The position numbers were made by a program, and so were the translations under genes. From assembly GCA_944472155.2 (NCBI GenBank), contig OX235279.1, positions 50,627,564 through 50,691,563 on the forward strand: a stretch of 64,000 nucleotides of DNA. Reading direction: 5' to 3'. The notes under the pieces were generated by a model. The model did not search any database. It worked only from the letters and a program-made list of their open reading frames with translations, and was not told the origin of the DNA. Source of the DNA: Trichobilharzia szidati. Its lineage: Eukaryota; Platyhelminthes; Trematoda; Strigeidida; Schistosomatidae. Shown piece by piece: positions 1 to 12,515 of the stretch; positions within the stretch are counted from its first letter, which is position 1, and every line of letters begins with the position of its first letter.

Positions 1-821
1 TTGTGTCAAAGTAATCTGCTCAAAAGTCTATCATAATGAGGAGTCTAAGATCCCTAGAGAACAGCTTAATGAAAATGGCTATCCAGATGAGTTCACTGAC
101 AGAAATGGGAATTAACCACCAAGTCAAGTCAGTAGGGCAACAAACTCAAAGCAGCCATTGTTCATACAACTGAAATTTCTTGATGATAACATCAGTGAAA
201 TAGTAACACAAGACATGAAGAATGCAGTAGGAAAAGGATTCAATGCACCACAGGCACACACACTCTCTCTCTTTACAACCATTTAAATTTCACGTCCGAC
301 AAATTAGGATAAACTACCTAATTTCACCTCCTGTATCTGTATTTACCGTCTTCACTATTCCTACGGGTCTAGTTGCATCGGCAGTACACTTAGACATCTT
401 CACCATGGAATTTTCAAACATCATCCTGTAGGATTCAGCAAGCGGCGAACAAGGTCTATCTGTGGCTCTATTTTACCACGCCTTGTAGATAGTGTGCATC
501 ACGTTGATGTTGATCAGGTATTTAAAGTTATCTATCACACTCCTACCAATAGTAATTTTATTTTACGATTTCCTCTTCCATGTACAATTGAGGCCAGCCA
601 CTACAATTCACCTCAAGAAGACAGACCTGTGTGTTCAGGAGAAATGCAGACAGCCACTCCCCTCACCTTGGCCATCATTACATGAATGAATTGAGTTACG
701 AGAGATGCTGTCGATGGAAGCTATTATATATTCGACTTTTATCATGACTAGCTGAATGAGTGACTGGACGTCAAGAGAAGTGAAGAAGTATACATCCTGG
801 CTGCTCCGCTTCGTTGATAGT

Positions 822-1815
822 AGTAGTAGTAGTAATAATAATAATAGTTCGCTTTATTCCAAAACAGTACTAATGGCACAGTGTGGAATTCTCAGCATTT
901 TGTACATTATTGCATCTAATTTTATCTAATCGTATTAAAAACAATTATAATCATAAAAGTACACGATGGTTAATCATAGTTCTTATTGGCTATTAGTTTC
1001 GATAGTAAGATCATAAATAAAGAAAACTGTAAAACACTGATGATTATGTTTGCAGCTAAGATTATCAGTCAATTATATCGAACAACATTAAAGACAATTT
1101 TAGGAATAATATTACAGGATTGCTAATGATGGTTCTTATATGGGAATTGTAGCCACCGGGAAATCACATATACATACATAGACAGAAAACTGTAAATAAT
1201 AACAAGGTTGGTAGCTAAGGTTGTCAGCCAACTGAGGTAGTGTCACCACAGATTACAAATAGGAGATAATAAAAGAGCCAATTATTTAGCTTACAACATA
1301 GTAATTCATAAGTTTCACGCTTTACATTGTCTCTATCACATAGAAGACAGGCGAGATATGGTATCGTTGAGTTCCTACACTTGGCAGTACGAGCAAATAA
1401 TCTTTTGCACTGACTTCTGCTTCTACCGGATGCGATGCAAGAGGAGAGCTGAGAATGAAGGGAGTTTTTAGGGTCAGACAATATAGATTTAGATAATTTC
1501 TCGCACGAGTTCAGATGTCTGTCACGTAATGAAGTGACAAGTGGACTAATTTGCACACTACTTGCCCTGCTGCTAACAACCTTTAATACCCTTCTCAAAA
1601 TGACACAGTCCCTAATCAGTAAACCAGGAGAGACTAAGGGGGAGCAATAAAGTACAATAGGTAAGATACACGAGTTAACAAACTTTAAAAGCAAAGGTTG
1701 AGTGATTCAAGATTGTTTTAGCTTCTCAATGTGGTAGATACAAAAGATAAGCAGAAGGATGCTTGATGAATTTCTCGTTAGTTGGAGTGGTGGCATGCAG
1801 TAGCGAATACGCAGA
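822..1815 (-). mobile_element. CR1-like non-LTR retrotransposon, 5'-truncated 3' fragment
   Basis: The minus-strand frame 1224-1694 (156 aa) encodes the C-terminal end of a non-LTR reverse transcriptase polyprotein. It shares CILPI.LYCSP and DCVILRR with the longer element at 58466-61450, and upstream in the same frame lies diverged sequence matching that element's thumb region. The 3' end is a short tail ending in aataaagcgaa followed by TTA/CTA triplets at 822-850, typical of CR1-type elements, which end in short tandem repeats. The catalytic core and endonuclease are missing, so this copy cannot move. The same fragment is present in copy 2 (32150-33150). Confidence 0.75.
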
Positions 1816-2282
1816 ATTTTCCAATAATCACTCTTCTTCTTCTTCTTCTACATTCTCCACATATCTTACACAATTCCTCAATGACAATGGGAGAAATGGT
1901 GTTCTTCACGATCACTCAGGAATAACTCAGCACTAGCCTTCACAGTCATTCTCTATTCAATTCCCAGTGAATTTTAAACTGTTCACTTCACTCAACATCA
2001 GATCAAGCACTTCGTGTCACTCTCAATGGCATACTTATCATTTTTGTTATAAATTGTCAATCTGTGAAATCGACTTAATCAATCATTGACAAGTAGGACA
2101 GTCTGAGTGAAAGTGCGTAGCATCACAGTCAGAAAGAGAATAAATTTATTCCATATTTTCATTAACATTCATTATCTCCTCTCTGTCAAATAACACGTGT
2201 TCAGATGTACTCACATTTTCAGACGGATAAAATAGGATCAATGGAGAAAGACAAACAATAAATACATTGTTATTATTATTTC

Positions 2283-2322
2283 CCACACACACACACGCAC
2301 GCACGCACGCACAGACACACAC
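2283..2322. repeat. (CA)n/(GCAC)n microsatellite
   Basis: An imperfect CA tract with GCAC interruptions. It is shared with copies 2 (about 31646-31687) and 3 (about 51984-52023) with slightly different composition. Confidence 0.9.
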
Positions 2323-2970
2323 TGTTGAAGAGAAGTGGGAGATTGTTTGTTCTTGTAGCTGTGTAACAAATAGCGTTACAAAACTAATCCCACTCCCGTC
2401 AGACTCAGTCTAGGTTGGGGTGAGACCATCAACTCTACCCTCAACGCGAAAACTTCATCCCTTTGTTGCACTCCACTCTACTATAAACAATTATTATATG
2501 ATATGATTATGTGACTTGCCCCCATCTCCAAAATAATCACCTCTGAGCTGACTTCATATGTGACAATGAGCTGAATAGTAGTAAGTGATAGTTCCCATGT
2601 CAATCCGTTACATAACTAATGAGTCAGTCGGATAACTAGTCAATGAAATGTGATATATACATTTATACATGAAAATAATTATCATGACAATTACTAGAGG
2701 AGTAATCATATTGGTAACTCATATTGGTAATCATATTGGCACTAGAATAAATGAATATTAATATGAAAACATCTATTTTGAATAGAAATTGTTCGCTTAG
2801 CATAGGAAGTAATGACACCAAGGTGTTCTACCTATTGTAATCTGAGTTGATTAATATGATGCTATGACTAAGCACTCAGTAAGCAAAACCAAACCAACTG
2901 TACAGTTCATAGGTAGCCTAATCATGAGCCCTAGAGTGTACGGGAGATGATGAATGCCACAACCACCATT

Positions 2971-3016
2971 GACATCATCATCATCATCAGCAGCAACAAC
3001 AACAACAACAACAATA
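2971..3016. repeat. Compound triplet tract, short allele
   Basis: On the minus strand this is GTT, then GCT, then GAT repeats. The tract has only two GCT units here, against about seven in copies 2 (30934-31018) and 3 (51266-51357). It creates a Val-Ala-Asp run in a 73-aa frame (2851-3072), which I do not regard as a gene. Confidence 0.85.
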
Positions 3017-4179
3017 GTCATTGTTTTCAAGATAGACACGACTAATTCCTGAACATAATCCATCTGTTTCAAATCCTACTGAAAATCCTGTGTACTCCTT
3101 GTTCTTATTGTTTTCGCAAGTTCGACTTCATAGGTGAGCACTGTCTGAGCTTGAAAAGTCAACTTCGAAGATGAATTGGCTAACCGTGGTGTATGGACAA
3201 CGAGGGGATGTTCACTGAATCAATACTCAGTGGTGATCATAGCTAAATGAAGTACACTAGACACCGAGAGTGGATTAATGTCAACTTCAATCAATATCAC
3301 CACTGTCAGCTACATTCTCATCAGTCATTTTCCTTGATAGAGATAAGCTCGTGTCTCTCTCCCCTTGATGATCTGAGATGAATTCACCGTGCTTAACTTC
3401 ATATTTAAGGGGACTTCGTCACCATTTCTTATTTCTACCTCCCAAGATTAATTGGCGATAATATCTGTAGTCAGTTGCTTGTAGGACATACATTTCGGTT
3501 TCCAACTCACATATGCCTGTTGTCACAAGACACATCTGAGTGAAGATCAAAGTCGTCGCGGCGTGTTCCCACCAACAGCATAGCAAACGCCACAACAGAT
3601 ATTCAATCTGCGCGAAACGGTTGATAAGACGCCTTCAAAACTGACAGACATAACACCTGATATGATTACAGCATTGCTGTAGTCCCGTGAAACAAAATCA
3701 ACTACCCGACAGCCTCCATTCCGCGTATACAATTAAGCTAAGCAAAGCACATCGAGTTTGATTTGCAATAGATCATATCTGCACCCGACACCTATTACTC
3801 CGAAGATATAAATATGTATGCAAATGGCGTGTCTGGTGTTCGACTGTAAATCCTTCAGTCAGTAGTAATGAATTTTCTATTATATAATACTGCAGCATTA
3901 CATCAACTTACCCATAGTTCTCATCATTTCGTTTGGTGAACAGACCTAAATAAATCCTGGAAACGCCAATCAATAGGCATTAGTATTTTCGGAAAATTAA
4001 TTAATCACACTGTGACGCAAGTATACAGATACACTTGACTCAGTGAATTCAATAGTGAAATATTCTATTTCTAAACTTCAATTATGATGATAGCTGGTAG
4101 CAGTGTCAGAAAATGCATTGGTCGTAGTAGCATGGAAGAATACTCCTATACGGACGAGCTCATGAAATCGAAATCACCT

Positions 4180-4750
4180 AATGTAGAATCGACACGCAAA
4201 TGTTGTATGGTTCTCTTTGTGATAAGTGAACGTCATTTCGTTGGTTTGACGCAGTCGAAAACAAAACAATGGATGTATTTCGAACTGACGAAGACAACGA
4301 CGCTGACGAGTTACTCAAGAGACTGACTGCCACAGTGGGAAATTCTTTCAACTCCACTTGAATAGATTCTATGCTATTCTTACTATCTACTTTTCGGAAG
4401 AGATTATTCCTACTGCCACACAATCTTCACACTAAAGTGTGGTTTGTCATGTCACGTATTACAATAGGGTCAAATTTAGTGATGACATACATTACTGGAG
4501 GGGGAAAAGGGAAAATCTTCGACGCGATCCTACTTAAACCAGACTCAATTAAATCATTTTCGCAGTATGCCATAAAGGCACTAAGGGAAATACAGTTCGA
4601 TGAAGAGCAATACTAGTGTGTTTGCCTCATACAACTCAATTCCTTGTTAACGACAATGAATAAAAGTATTACATCAAGAATCAGAAATGCTCCCTAAAAT
4701 TCGATGAGTTTTACGAGGAAGTCACTGAGGATGATGGTGATGATGAGTAA
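4180..4750 (+). pseudogene. Unidentified protein-like stretch with stops and a frameshift
   Basis: One reading frame across about 4194-4616 reads like protein, including MDVFRTDEDNDADELLKRL and a segment with GGGKGKIFDAILLKP, but is broken by TGA codons (one at 4359-4361) and ends at 4616. A second frame from 4664 to the stop at 4748-4750 gives a short piece ending in FDEFYEEVTEDDGDDE, which looks like an acidic C-terminus. The same breaks are present in the copy at 49532-50090. I do not recognise the family. It could be a host pseudogene caught in the repeat unit, a decayed transposon protein, or chance; the acidic, helix-like composition argues mildly against chance. Confidence 0.35.
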
Positions 4751-5956
4751 CTGAATAACCAGTGGTATTTTCCATCATCATCACCAATCTGAAGCAGTCG
4801 TAGAGTCCTCTGATTCCTAGTAAAGCAAAGTCAGGTTTTACCACTGGTATTCACAATTTAGGATGGCTAGATTTCTAATAATGGATGCTACACATTAACG
4901 ACAGAGTGGAATAACTGAATTTCAAGTGCTTTCTCCAATCTTCGCACCTTTTATCCTTGAATCTACCAGTGATTTAACATGGATGTTTAATTTTCCCTTT
5001 ACTACATTCGCGTCTGTCTCAGCGTAATTATCCATTTTGTGACTCAATTGTACAACATATGCACACAGCTTTACCAGTGGATATTTATTTCTCTTTCATG
5101 CTAGGATGAAATGGAATATCCACACACACACACACGCATACACGCATACACAGACAGAGGAACAAATAGATGCACGCGAACATTAGATGTCATTTACACT
5201 AGCATCCATCTGTCAACGCAATCTCGATTATTATATTCCATTTGTCCGCATACAAAAATGCATACTCGGTGAAAATTAATCTACACAGGATATGATAATG
5301 TGAGCTGAAAAAATCAATTGAAGCATGCGTGTTCTATGGGAAGTGCAATCACTATAGAGCTGTAGGTGGATGTGACATGCCGACACAAGTGCACACTAAA
5401 TGTTGTACACATACGTGAACAAAGTTATAGCGCTGAAATCACACAAACTCAAGCACGTGCACACATACACACACAGTCACTCACTCGCATGCACACGATG
5501 AAAGATTTGAGTTCATATTGATGATCGACAGGCTATTCGCTTATTTTAATTATCGAATTGTTGATGTAAACCCCCTGGAGGCTAAATTCATTGAGAATTG
5601 TGTAACAGATGGAGGATCATTTCATTACTTAATATTCCTCTCTTTTTCTCCTGCCTGTCTGCTTGTCTATTCAGCCGTGTATCCACTTTATATTCTGGTG
5701 TCTTTTGTCTCATCACTTCTGTCTCACATTTCACTGGTTATTGTGAGTGTTGGAAATCCATTGAAGTCAATCTCTCACCTGACACCATCCACCACCACAC
5801 AGTCAGTAGTCAGATCATATCTCACAATAGATAGTTTATTACATTTGTTTGTTTGTTTCATTCGGGCTGTTTGACTGCTCAAAGTTGGGTTTTTACTGAG
5901 AATGTATACTGAGAATGATAAAAGGAAGTTACGCATGAGTTAAGAGAGCCACATGG

Positions 5957-7116
5957 CGTTATCATTGAATTTTGCATTCTGCATTAGGCTGGATATTTTA
6001 GTGTTTTCTAATATGAATAATACTTTTTTTTCTGAGCAGCACATCTATATTAAGTGCAGAATTTTCACTTAAATTAGGGGATTTGATGCACTGTTCTGTG
6101 AGAAATACTAGGTAGCACTGCGGTTTAAGCAGCCCGTCATCATGAATCTAATGAACTGATTGTCAGGGAACCTATAAGAAATCAAATAACACTAACACAA
6201 GCCCAATACGAACAATTGTATAAAGATAAATGCACAAAAATATTGGTACGCTTCAATTATTTTGATAGTTGTTGTTTCCTTGAAGCAAAAACGATGTTGA
6301 TGGATGCATTTAAAATATATGTAAACAGTGATAAGTCAGTTAATCAGCGATTGCAAGTCTCAATCCAGAGATCAGGAATCAAAAGCTGTTACAGGAAATA
6401 AAGCAATAAGTGAAAACTAAGGGAAACATACAGATCATAATATTTGCTTGAAGAAGTTATTCATATGCTCATGCCTTGTAAGACAATCACGAATATTATG
6501 TATAAATTTCCTTTATACATTTAAGCGTTAAAATATACATACTCTGGATAACAATAAGATGCATCCGATTTGTTTTTTTCAGGTCTTTCCAACTATAATT
6601 ACCTGCAGTGTAAGTTTCATTAGGTCACAACATACTTTCACATGATCACAAAACAGTTGCAAAATGCACTGAGTTCATGAGTTTATACCTTGTACTAACT
6701 AGCTTTCTTTTAGTTTAATTCTAATTGAAGCAATTTCATTTTTCGAGAAACCAGATGTTACTCTTGGCGCGACATATATCCTTGCTACCCAAATCATTGT
6801 CTGTTCACATTGCCTTGTTTTACGTTTTTAATACTCCTTATTTGGTCTGAACACTCTACTATTCTTCTACATGAATATTTTAAATACATTCTCAGATTTC
6901 GCCGTCAAACAATACATCGTACTTCATTTGATTTTCTAATGCCATTGATCACTTTATTTCATATCACTGAACTATAAGTCATTGCCTGAGGAAAACGTTT
7001 TAAACACGATACACCCCTTGAGCTAGCAGTAAAAATGTGCCCTACACCCCACCCATCCTAAATATCTTCTTTGTGACTGTTACTGCTTTAAATCTCACAA
7101 GTAGTGAACTATAAAC
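5957..7116. other. No gene seen
   Basis: AT-rich single-copy-looking sequence. The only frame of note is 61 aa (6216-6401) with no recognisable motif. Confidence 0.6.
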
Positions 7117-7124
7117 AGAGAATT

Positions 7125-7364
7125 GTGCGTCGGTGGCATAGTGGTTAGGACGCTTGCCAACCAAGCACATGGTCAGGGATTCGATCCCCAGTCGACTCAC
7201 TCCTTTACCTCGCTAAGCCAGAAGTAACGCTGGTGAAGAGGAAAGGTTGGGCATGAGGCTAGCAACCCCATCCTGTAAAATAAGCACTGCTACAGAAACT
7301 TCAAGCCATTACCTTGAAACCCTATGTTCCACTGGGGAACGTGAAGGAAATAAAAAAAATAAAT
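7125..7364 (+). mobile_element. tRNA-derived SINE with an RTE-like 3' tail
   Basis: The head has an A box (TGGCATAGTGG, 7134-7144) and a B box (GGGATTCGATCC, 7176-7187), the internal RNA polymerase III promoter of tRNAs. The tail carries ccctatgttccactggg and then an A-rich end. The same tail string closes the RTE element at about 38171-38190, so the SINE probably borrows the RTE machinery. An 8-bp target-site duplication, agagaatt, flanks it (7117-7124 and 7365-7372). A second copy lies at 15360-15595 on the other strand. Confidence 0.85.
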
Positions 7365-7372
7365 AGAGAATT

Positions 7373-8970
7373 ATTTTCGCAGTCAAAATATCTCTTCTAG
7401 ACGGCAAAAACTGCTGTCCTAATGACAGTTTTTGGAATATTAGCTATAAATTAAGAGGTTTTCATTTATACAAGGTGCACAGATTTCAGTTGTAACATTT
7501 TCCTTTGGAGTTTGGGCCTTCCTGTAAAAGTGAGATTTTGAATCATAGATGAGTGTAAAAATTCTAATTAGTGTAAGCACTTTTTTAAAGGAAAATAGTG
7601 AATTCTGAACCTAATTTAAACTTCTGATTACTTAAAAGAAAGTTTAGAAATTCACTACAAGAAAAAATGACCTATTTTGTGAAATTTCAAATAATTATTT
7701 TGCACGAATTTATGTCACCTGAATGAAATGAAACTAGACAAGCCTAGTTCTCCTGAGAATGGAACACAAAGCTTAAGCAACGAAAACGGGAACTTGATAG
7801 TATGACTTTAGCGGCTAGTTGTTTACCTCGGTATGTTTTTCAGCTTGGTCAACTGGAAACACCTGTGTTTCACTGAGTCATACAGTCCTCATTAATATCT
7901 GGTCATTTCAGTCCAAAATTATTAGCTGAATAGAACAAGTATAAGTAAGTTATTAACTGACTTAGAATTCATTAAAAGTCATCATCTGTACATCAGGAAT
8001 CTTTTATGTACAAAAAAGTTGATAGAAATATTCTTCCAGGTTTTCACTTTCGCTTCATTGTTTGCTTAGAAATCTGCGCCAGTGATGACAACCGACACAA
8101 GAAGATATAGCTTTTGGACATTTTCTTATTTATTGGTGATTTTGAGTATTATCTGAAAGTTAATCAAACTGAATAGTTATTATGTGCTCTGCAATTTTAT
8201 CACATTTACTGTTTTCAAAACCTAAATATTTTTTTAATATACACCTTTGCTGTTAAACCATGTATCACTAATGGCTACTTCAAAAACTTGATTGAAACCT
8301 CTATCGTGCAAGATGCCAAAAGTAACAGAAAATTGAGGAGTGGTTATACCGCTTGTTTCCAATTATAAAGTAGAAGTTAATTTTTCCAGGTCAGCTGATA
8401 GGTTTGTAGAAAAATTGACAGATACTATGTAGTCATTTTCCCTGTTGTGTTTTGGAGGAAAATAACCTAAATAAGCTGAAAAATGCAATTATCGATGAAA
8501 TTTCATGCATAAATTAGTGTGCATGACGCGTAATCCATTAGGTTGCACTGGTTAGGGAGTCTTTTAGATGTTCTGAAGTATATATTTTCAGGGACATATT
8601 TTTATGAGTTTTATGCAAAACAAAAAGTATATTTAAGTTGCTGTTGTTTTTTTAACGTGAAGTAGTTTTCATATCTCGATGGTGTATCAGTTGAAAATGA
8701 AAAATAATGGCAGAAATTAACTGTTTGGTCTGTCAGTGTTAATTTGTTAGATTAAAATGAATTTTTTGCTTTTGATGTCTAACTTTAATGGGAAATGTGT
8801 AGTTAAAGTGAAAAAAAAGTAAAAAAAAAAGCCGATGTAACCCATCCTGCAAAAAGTCTCTACCCTTGACATGAATTTCGAGTGGCATTACAATATTGGT
8901 TGACAGCTTTAAAGAATTAATGGAAGTGATAAAATTTTGATCAGAAATACCACCGACAACCACAGTTTTG
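7373..8970. other. No gene seen
   Basis: AT-rich intergenic DNA with no open frame over 74 aa, no tRNA boxes and no recognised repeat. Confidence 0.6.
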
Positions 8971-8973
8971 TGA

Positions 8974-9985
8974 ATGAACAGCTATCCTCCAGCAAAAGTG
9001 AAAGTCCTAGATGTCATAAAGCTAACGAAAGCCAGTCAGAAATGCAAAACGACCATACGGACTTCCTCTAGAAGCACTAAAAACATATCCAGACACCTCA
9101 GTGGACATCCTCATACCACTATTGCAGGAAGTATGGAAGGATGCAAAGGTACCTACTGATTGAAAGAAAGACTGCCAAAAATGAGTGGATTAGACCTCCG
9201 GAAAAGCACACTCAAAATCAAACTCTTGTCCATGCCAAACAAAGTACAGGGTTATGTCAGCTTGGAGAGAATTAAAGATGTTCTGGATGCAAAACTCTGC
9301 CCGGAACAAGCTGATTTCAAGAGAGACGAATCATGTGCGGATCAAACTGCAACGCTACGCATCATCACCGAACATAGTCTAGGATGTCAGTCAAACCTCT
9401 ACCTCAACTTCATCAACTTTGAGAAGGCCCTCGACAGCATTAACCACGAGGTAATTTGGAAACTGCTTCAACACTAATTAATTAAATTATTTTTTTAAAA
9501 TTTTATTATAGCTTGATTCCACACAGTATTTTGGTACAAGTATGTAATTTTCAGCATGTGACATCGGTCACCCAAATTTAACAGGCCGATCATGGATATC
9601 AGATGTTTGTTGGCCGGAGATCGAACCCCAGACTATGTGCATGGTCCGAGGTTCGATCTCCCGCCGACGCACACCTGATATCTATTGTCGGTCTGCTAAA
9701 TTTGGGCTACCGATGTCACATGCTGAAAATTACATACTTGTACCAAAATACTGTGTGGAATCAAGCTACAATAGAAAATTGCCCACAACACTTATCAACC
9801 TCATTCGACATCTGTATGACACTGCCATATGTCAAGGGATCCACAAAGGAAAATTCAACGGAGCCAGTGAAGTGAAGACAGGAATAAGACAAAACTGCCT
9901 ACTATTATTGATGATATTCCTAGTTGTGGTCGACTGGATCATGCAGAAGACTGTTTGTAAATGCACCAACTTCGAGGACTAAACC
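8974..9985 (+). pseudogene. Decayed RTE-like reverse transcriptase, N-terminal and central part
   Basis: Frames at 8974-9159, 9160-9477 and 9635-9982 align piecewise with the better preserved RTE element at 35000-38220: the region before the RT core, the segment with ERIKDVLDAKLCPEQA and NLYLNFINFEKALDSI, and then, after an insertion, the segment with LINLIRHLYDTAICQG and IRQNCLLLLMIFLVVVDW. Several frameshifts and in-frame stops (for example a TGA after the match to KVPTDW) make it non-functional. It is interrupted by a foldback insertion at 9497-9780. The endonuclease part is absent, so it is 5'-truncated near 8974. Confidence 0.85.
9497..9780. mobile_element. Foldback insertion inside the RTE copy
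   Basis: Two arms of about 100 bp (9504-9605 and 9670-9773) are near-perfect reverse complements, ending in tagcttgattccacacag and its complement. The loop holds two opposed fragments of the 7125-type SINE head: gatcgaacc near 9620 and ggttcgatc near 9650, with gccgacgc at 9663-9670. RTE coding homology stops before it and resumes right after it, which marks it as an insertion. A short aaaatt occurs on both sides and may be a target duplication or part of the arms. Confidence 0.8.
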
Positions 9986-10440
9986 CATGGATCCTGAAGC
10001 TGTTGCTGCTGCTGTTGCCAGGAGATCAATAGACACTACTCACAACAGCATAAATTGCATTCAACTCTAAAATATCAGAGGACTAATTGGCGATTCTCAG
10101 ACTGTTCATTATTCTACTGAAAATAAAATAGCACGTCAAGACAACTAGAGTACAAATGGTCACAGTTTGGCGCTTGCTACTGACTAGATTTATCAGTAGT
10201 GTATAAAGAGACGTTCATTGGCACAAAAATATCAAATAGCAGGGAGATAAACATGACGTAAAAGACAAGAAATGAACCAGTATTGCGGCAAAACATGGAA
10301 AACACGGAAAGAGGACAAAGAAAGACAGTGCGGAGGGTAGAAGTAGCACAACACAGGATATCTGTGCAAATAACGATTTCAATTTGAGGTTTATATAATC
10401 TTGAACACTAATGTCAAGTCAACCACTACCCCTATACTGT
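9986..10440. other. Unassigned sequence between two parts of the RTE copy
   Basis: I cannot align this stretch with the RTE element, although the C-terminal RTE part follows at once. It contains a short GCT/GTT tract near 10000-10020. It may be another nested insertion or heavily decayed RTE sequence. Confidence 0.4.
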
Positions 10441-10845
10441 TCAGAGACTTGGCGTGTCACCAAAGGCAATTCCAACAGGCTTCAGACTTCCCCCAATAGC
10501 TGCCTTCCCTATCTCCATAGTGAAGATCAGATGGCCATGAGACGATAAGAAACAGAAAACTATGGAAACGAACCAACCATGGACATTTTGCTCAAGAAAT
10601 GGAGAAGGATCGGTAACACTCTCAGGAAACCATTGTGTAATACCATACTCCATGTTTTCAAGTGGAATGGGAATGGGAGATGGCAAGTTGGGCATTTTAG
10701 GGTGGCATGGTTTTGGGAGGAGATGAGAGCTTATGAACAGTTGTGGAGAGAGCTAAAGACGACTGAAGAGAACAGGGTGATATGGAGATGTGCTGCCGAA
10801 GTCTTATGTTCTGCTCGGAAACCACGGGAATAATAATAACCAAAT
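10441..10845 (+). pseudogene. Decayed RTE-like element, C-terminal end and 3' tail
   Basis: The DNA from agacttggcg to the tail parallels 37793-38210 of the RTE element. The frame 10579-10833 has KKWRRIGNTLRKPL and ends AAEVLCSARKPRE, matching the C-terminal end of the RTE protein. The element ends in an AAT-rich tail at about 10830-10845 that abuts a gypsy remnant. Taken with 8974-9985 this is one old, nested and deleted RTE insertion. Confidence 0.8.
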
Positions 10846-10854
10846 ACAGTGAAG

Positions 10855-11860
10855 ACAATGGGTTGTCGGATGGTTTGATTATTCCAACCTCAAGCATGCA
10901 TTCAGACTGAAACCTGACAACTTGCCATTTCCCCAAAGTTAAATTCAGCTTAGTGAAAACTGTTGGGTCAGTCCAAGTGATATAAGGCAGGATGCTAGAT
11001 ATTACACAACACACACCTTGGTTTGGCTTGAAAATCTCCGTAAACGACCGAATAATCAAAGTGAGAGGACTGGAAGTATTCGCTCTGGAGCACTCCAAAA
11101 TGTGAGAAGGGTTATGCGCGATAAAACAGAAGATACAAAGTCTCTTAATTCGCAGGTGGGATGATGCCAGCTTCTGCCAATTTATCAAAGAGGAAGCATT
11201 TCTCAGAATGACATAGAAGAAGTGGTATGGGAGAGGTTCGCCAGTGACGTTATTCGCCGTCACACTAACCGACTGTTCAAGTTGGAGTGTATCACTTGCT
11301 CAAGAAGGAAAGCTTCCTAGTATTAATAATCATAATTAGACACCTCAATTCGCCTTGTAAGCGTGTATTTTTCCGTTGACTGCTCTAGTTACCCCCCCCC
11401 TGACAAGGAGAGGGCTAATGTACAGTGCTGAGATTCCTTGCATCTTCTACCGTTATCTTTCAGACTATTCTTGTTCGTCTGGGAAGCATGTCTTCAACCT
11501 CAAATTCGGCCACCAACTACTTCATCTGGTGAAGCAATTTTGTGGACTTATAATCGCCCAGGTTCATATTCCTAAACACCTCTGGTACTTTCTGCTGGTC
11601 AGTAGGTGGAAAATGATTCAAGACGATCGTATATGTTCTGTGCTGGGTCATCCAAGATGTCTGAAACCCTTTTGATAATGTCTTCAGGCACACTCACAAT
11701 AACTAAATTCTACCTAGTTTCACATGAGTGGATACAATACAAGGCAAATTTAATTTACACATGGATGAATTATCTGAGTGATCTGTGTCTCTGTCTCAAA
11801 AGGTGCAAAGCTAAAGGATCACCACCATCTCCTCAGGAAAGTCCTCATTTTTAACCGCTG
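10855..11860 (-). pseudogene. Ty3/gypsy LTR retrotransposon remnant (gag and RT pieces)
   Basis: On the minus strand, the distal part (about 11450-11780) encodes a gag-like stretch with DILDDPAQNIYDRLE and, farther on, LGDYKSTKLLHQMK, in the order seen in gypsy gag proteins. Nearer 10860 the 10697-11263 frame contains MLEVGIIKPSDNPLSSLYLV, the usual start of a gypsy RT domain, preceded by a fitting segment. Frames are broken and most of pol (protease, RT catalytic core, RNase H, integrase) and both LTRs are missing. The RT homology stops at the RTE tail, so the RTE copy probably inserted into this older element or a deletion joined them. Confidence 0.65.
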
Positions 11861-12515
11861 ATGATGCATAAGTTATAGTTGAGCACGATTATAAAAGCAG
11901 CGACCATAAAAATCCCAAAGATAAAAGGAAATACAAAATGAAAACATGATGTTTTGATGTGAAAAGCAGTAGGATGAATGAATCAACCCTAAAAAGATAG
12001 CTAGGAAATGATACTCAGGCTGTAGAGGCTTGATGTATTGTTACTGGACAACACTTCATCAGTCTTACTAAAGCTGGCGCATTCTAGTACTCATTTAGTC
12101 AGTAGCTTGTAAGTACGTGTAGCGAAGTGCAAATCCAAAGACCAAGTTGTGTTTAGAAGTATGTCTGCAGAGGCAATATGCCATGGATAGAATAAGCTCA
12201 AGATGACTTGCAGGAAAACACTTATCAACTCATCTTTTCGGTAACGGCTAAGCTAGTGACTCTGGGTCTGTCCATGTTAACGAAAACCAGGGAAGCAAAG
12301 CATACTCAGATGCTTACTTGTTGAGGAGAAACTAGAAATACTTGAAGCATCTACAGACGAACTAGCAGTTAGTTTGGTTAGTTTATATTTGTTTCATTTA
12401 AATCTGTTTGATAGAATTTGAGATTTTCCCGTCTATTGATTGGACCGAAGTGCTCAGTCTCAGGTTGGCATGTCGGCTTCTTGAGTAGATGCTTCGACGA
12501 TGTCTGGGCATTTAA
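11861..12515. other. No gene seen
   Basis: No frame over 60 aa and no recognised repeat. It separates the gypsy remnant from the S-alpha-like element. Confidence 0.55.

Larger units (their letters stand above)
1..5956 (-). repeat. Copy 1 of a ~6-kb duplicated unit (cut by window start)
   Basis: This block matches, in reverse complement, 30190-33975 (covering about 1-3770) and 48310-52418 (covering about 1850-5956). Small frames at 243-431, 492-689, 1224-1694, 2851-3072, 3547-3732 and 4084-4616 recur in the other copies with only a few residue changes, so the copies are a few percent diverged at most. It contains a CR1-like 3' fragment, CA and triplet microsatellites, and a broken protein-like stretch. 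Homology fades near 5956, just past the shared ccacatg. The left edge is the window edge, so the true end is unseen. I read this as a segmental duplication or a large composite repeat, not as a gene. Confidence 0.85.
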
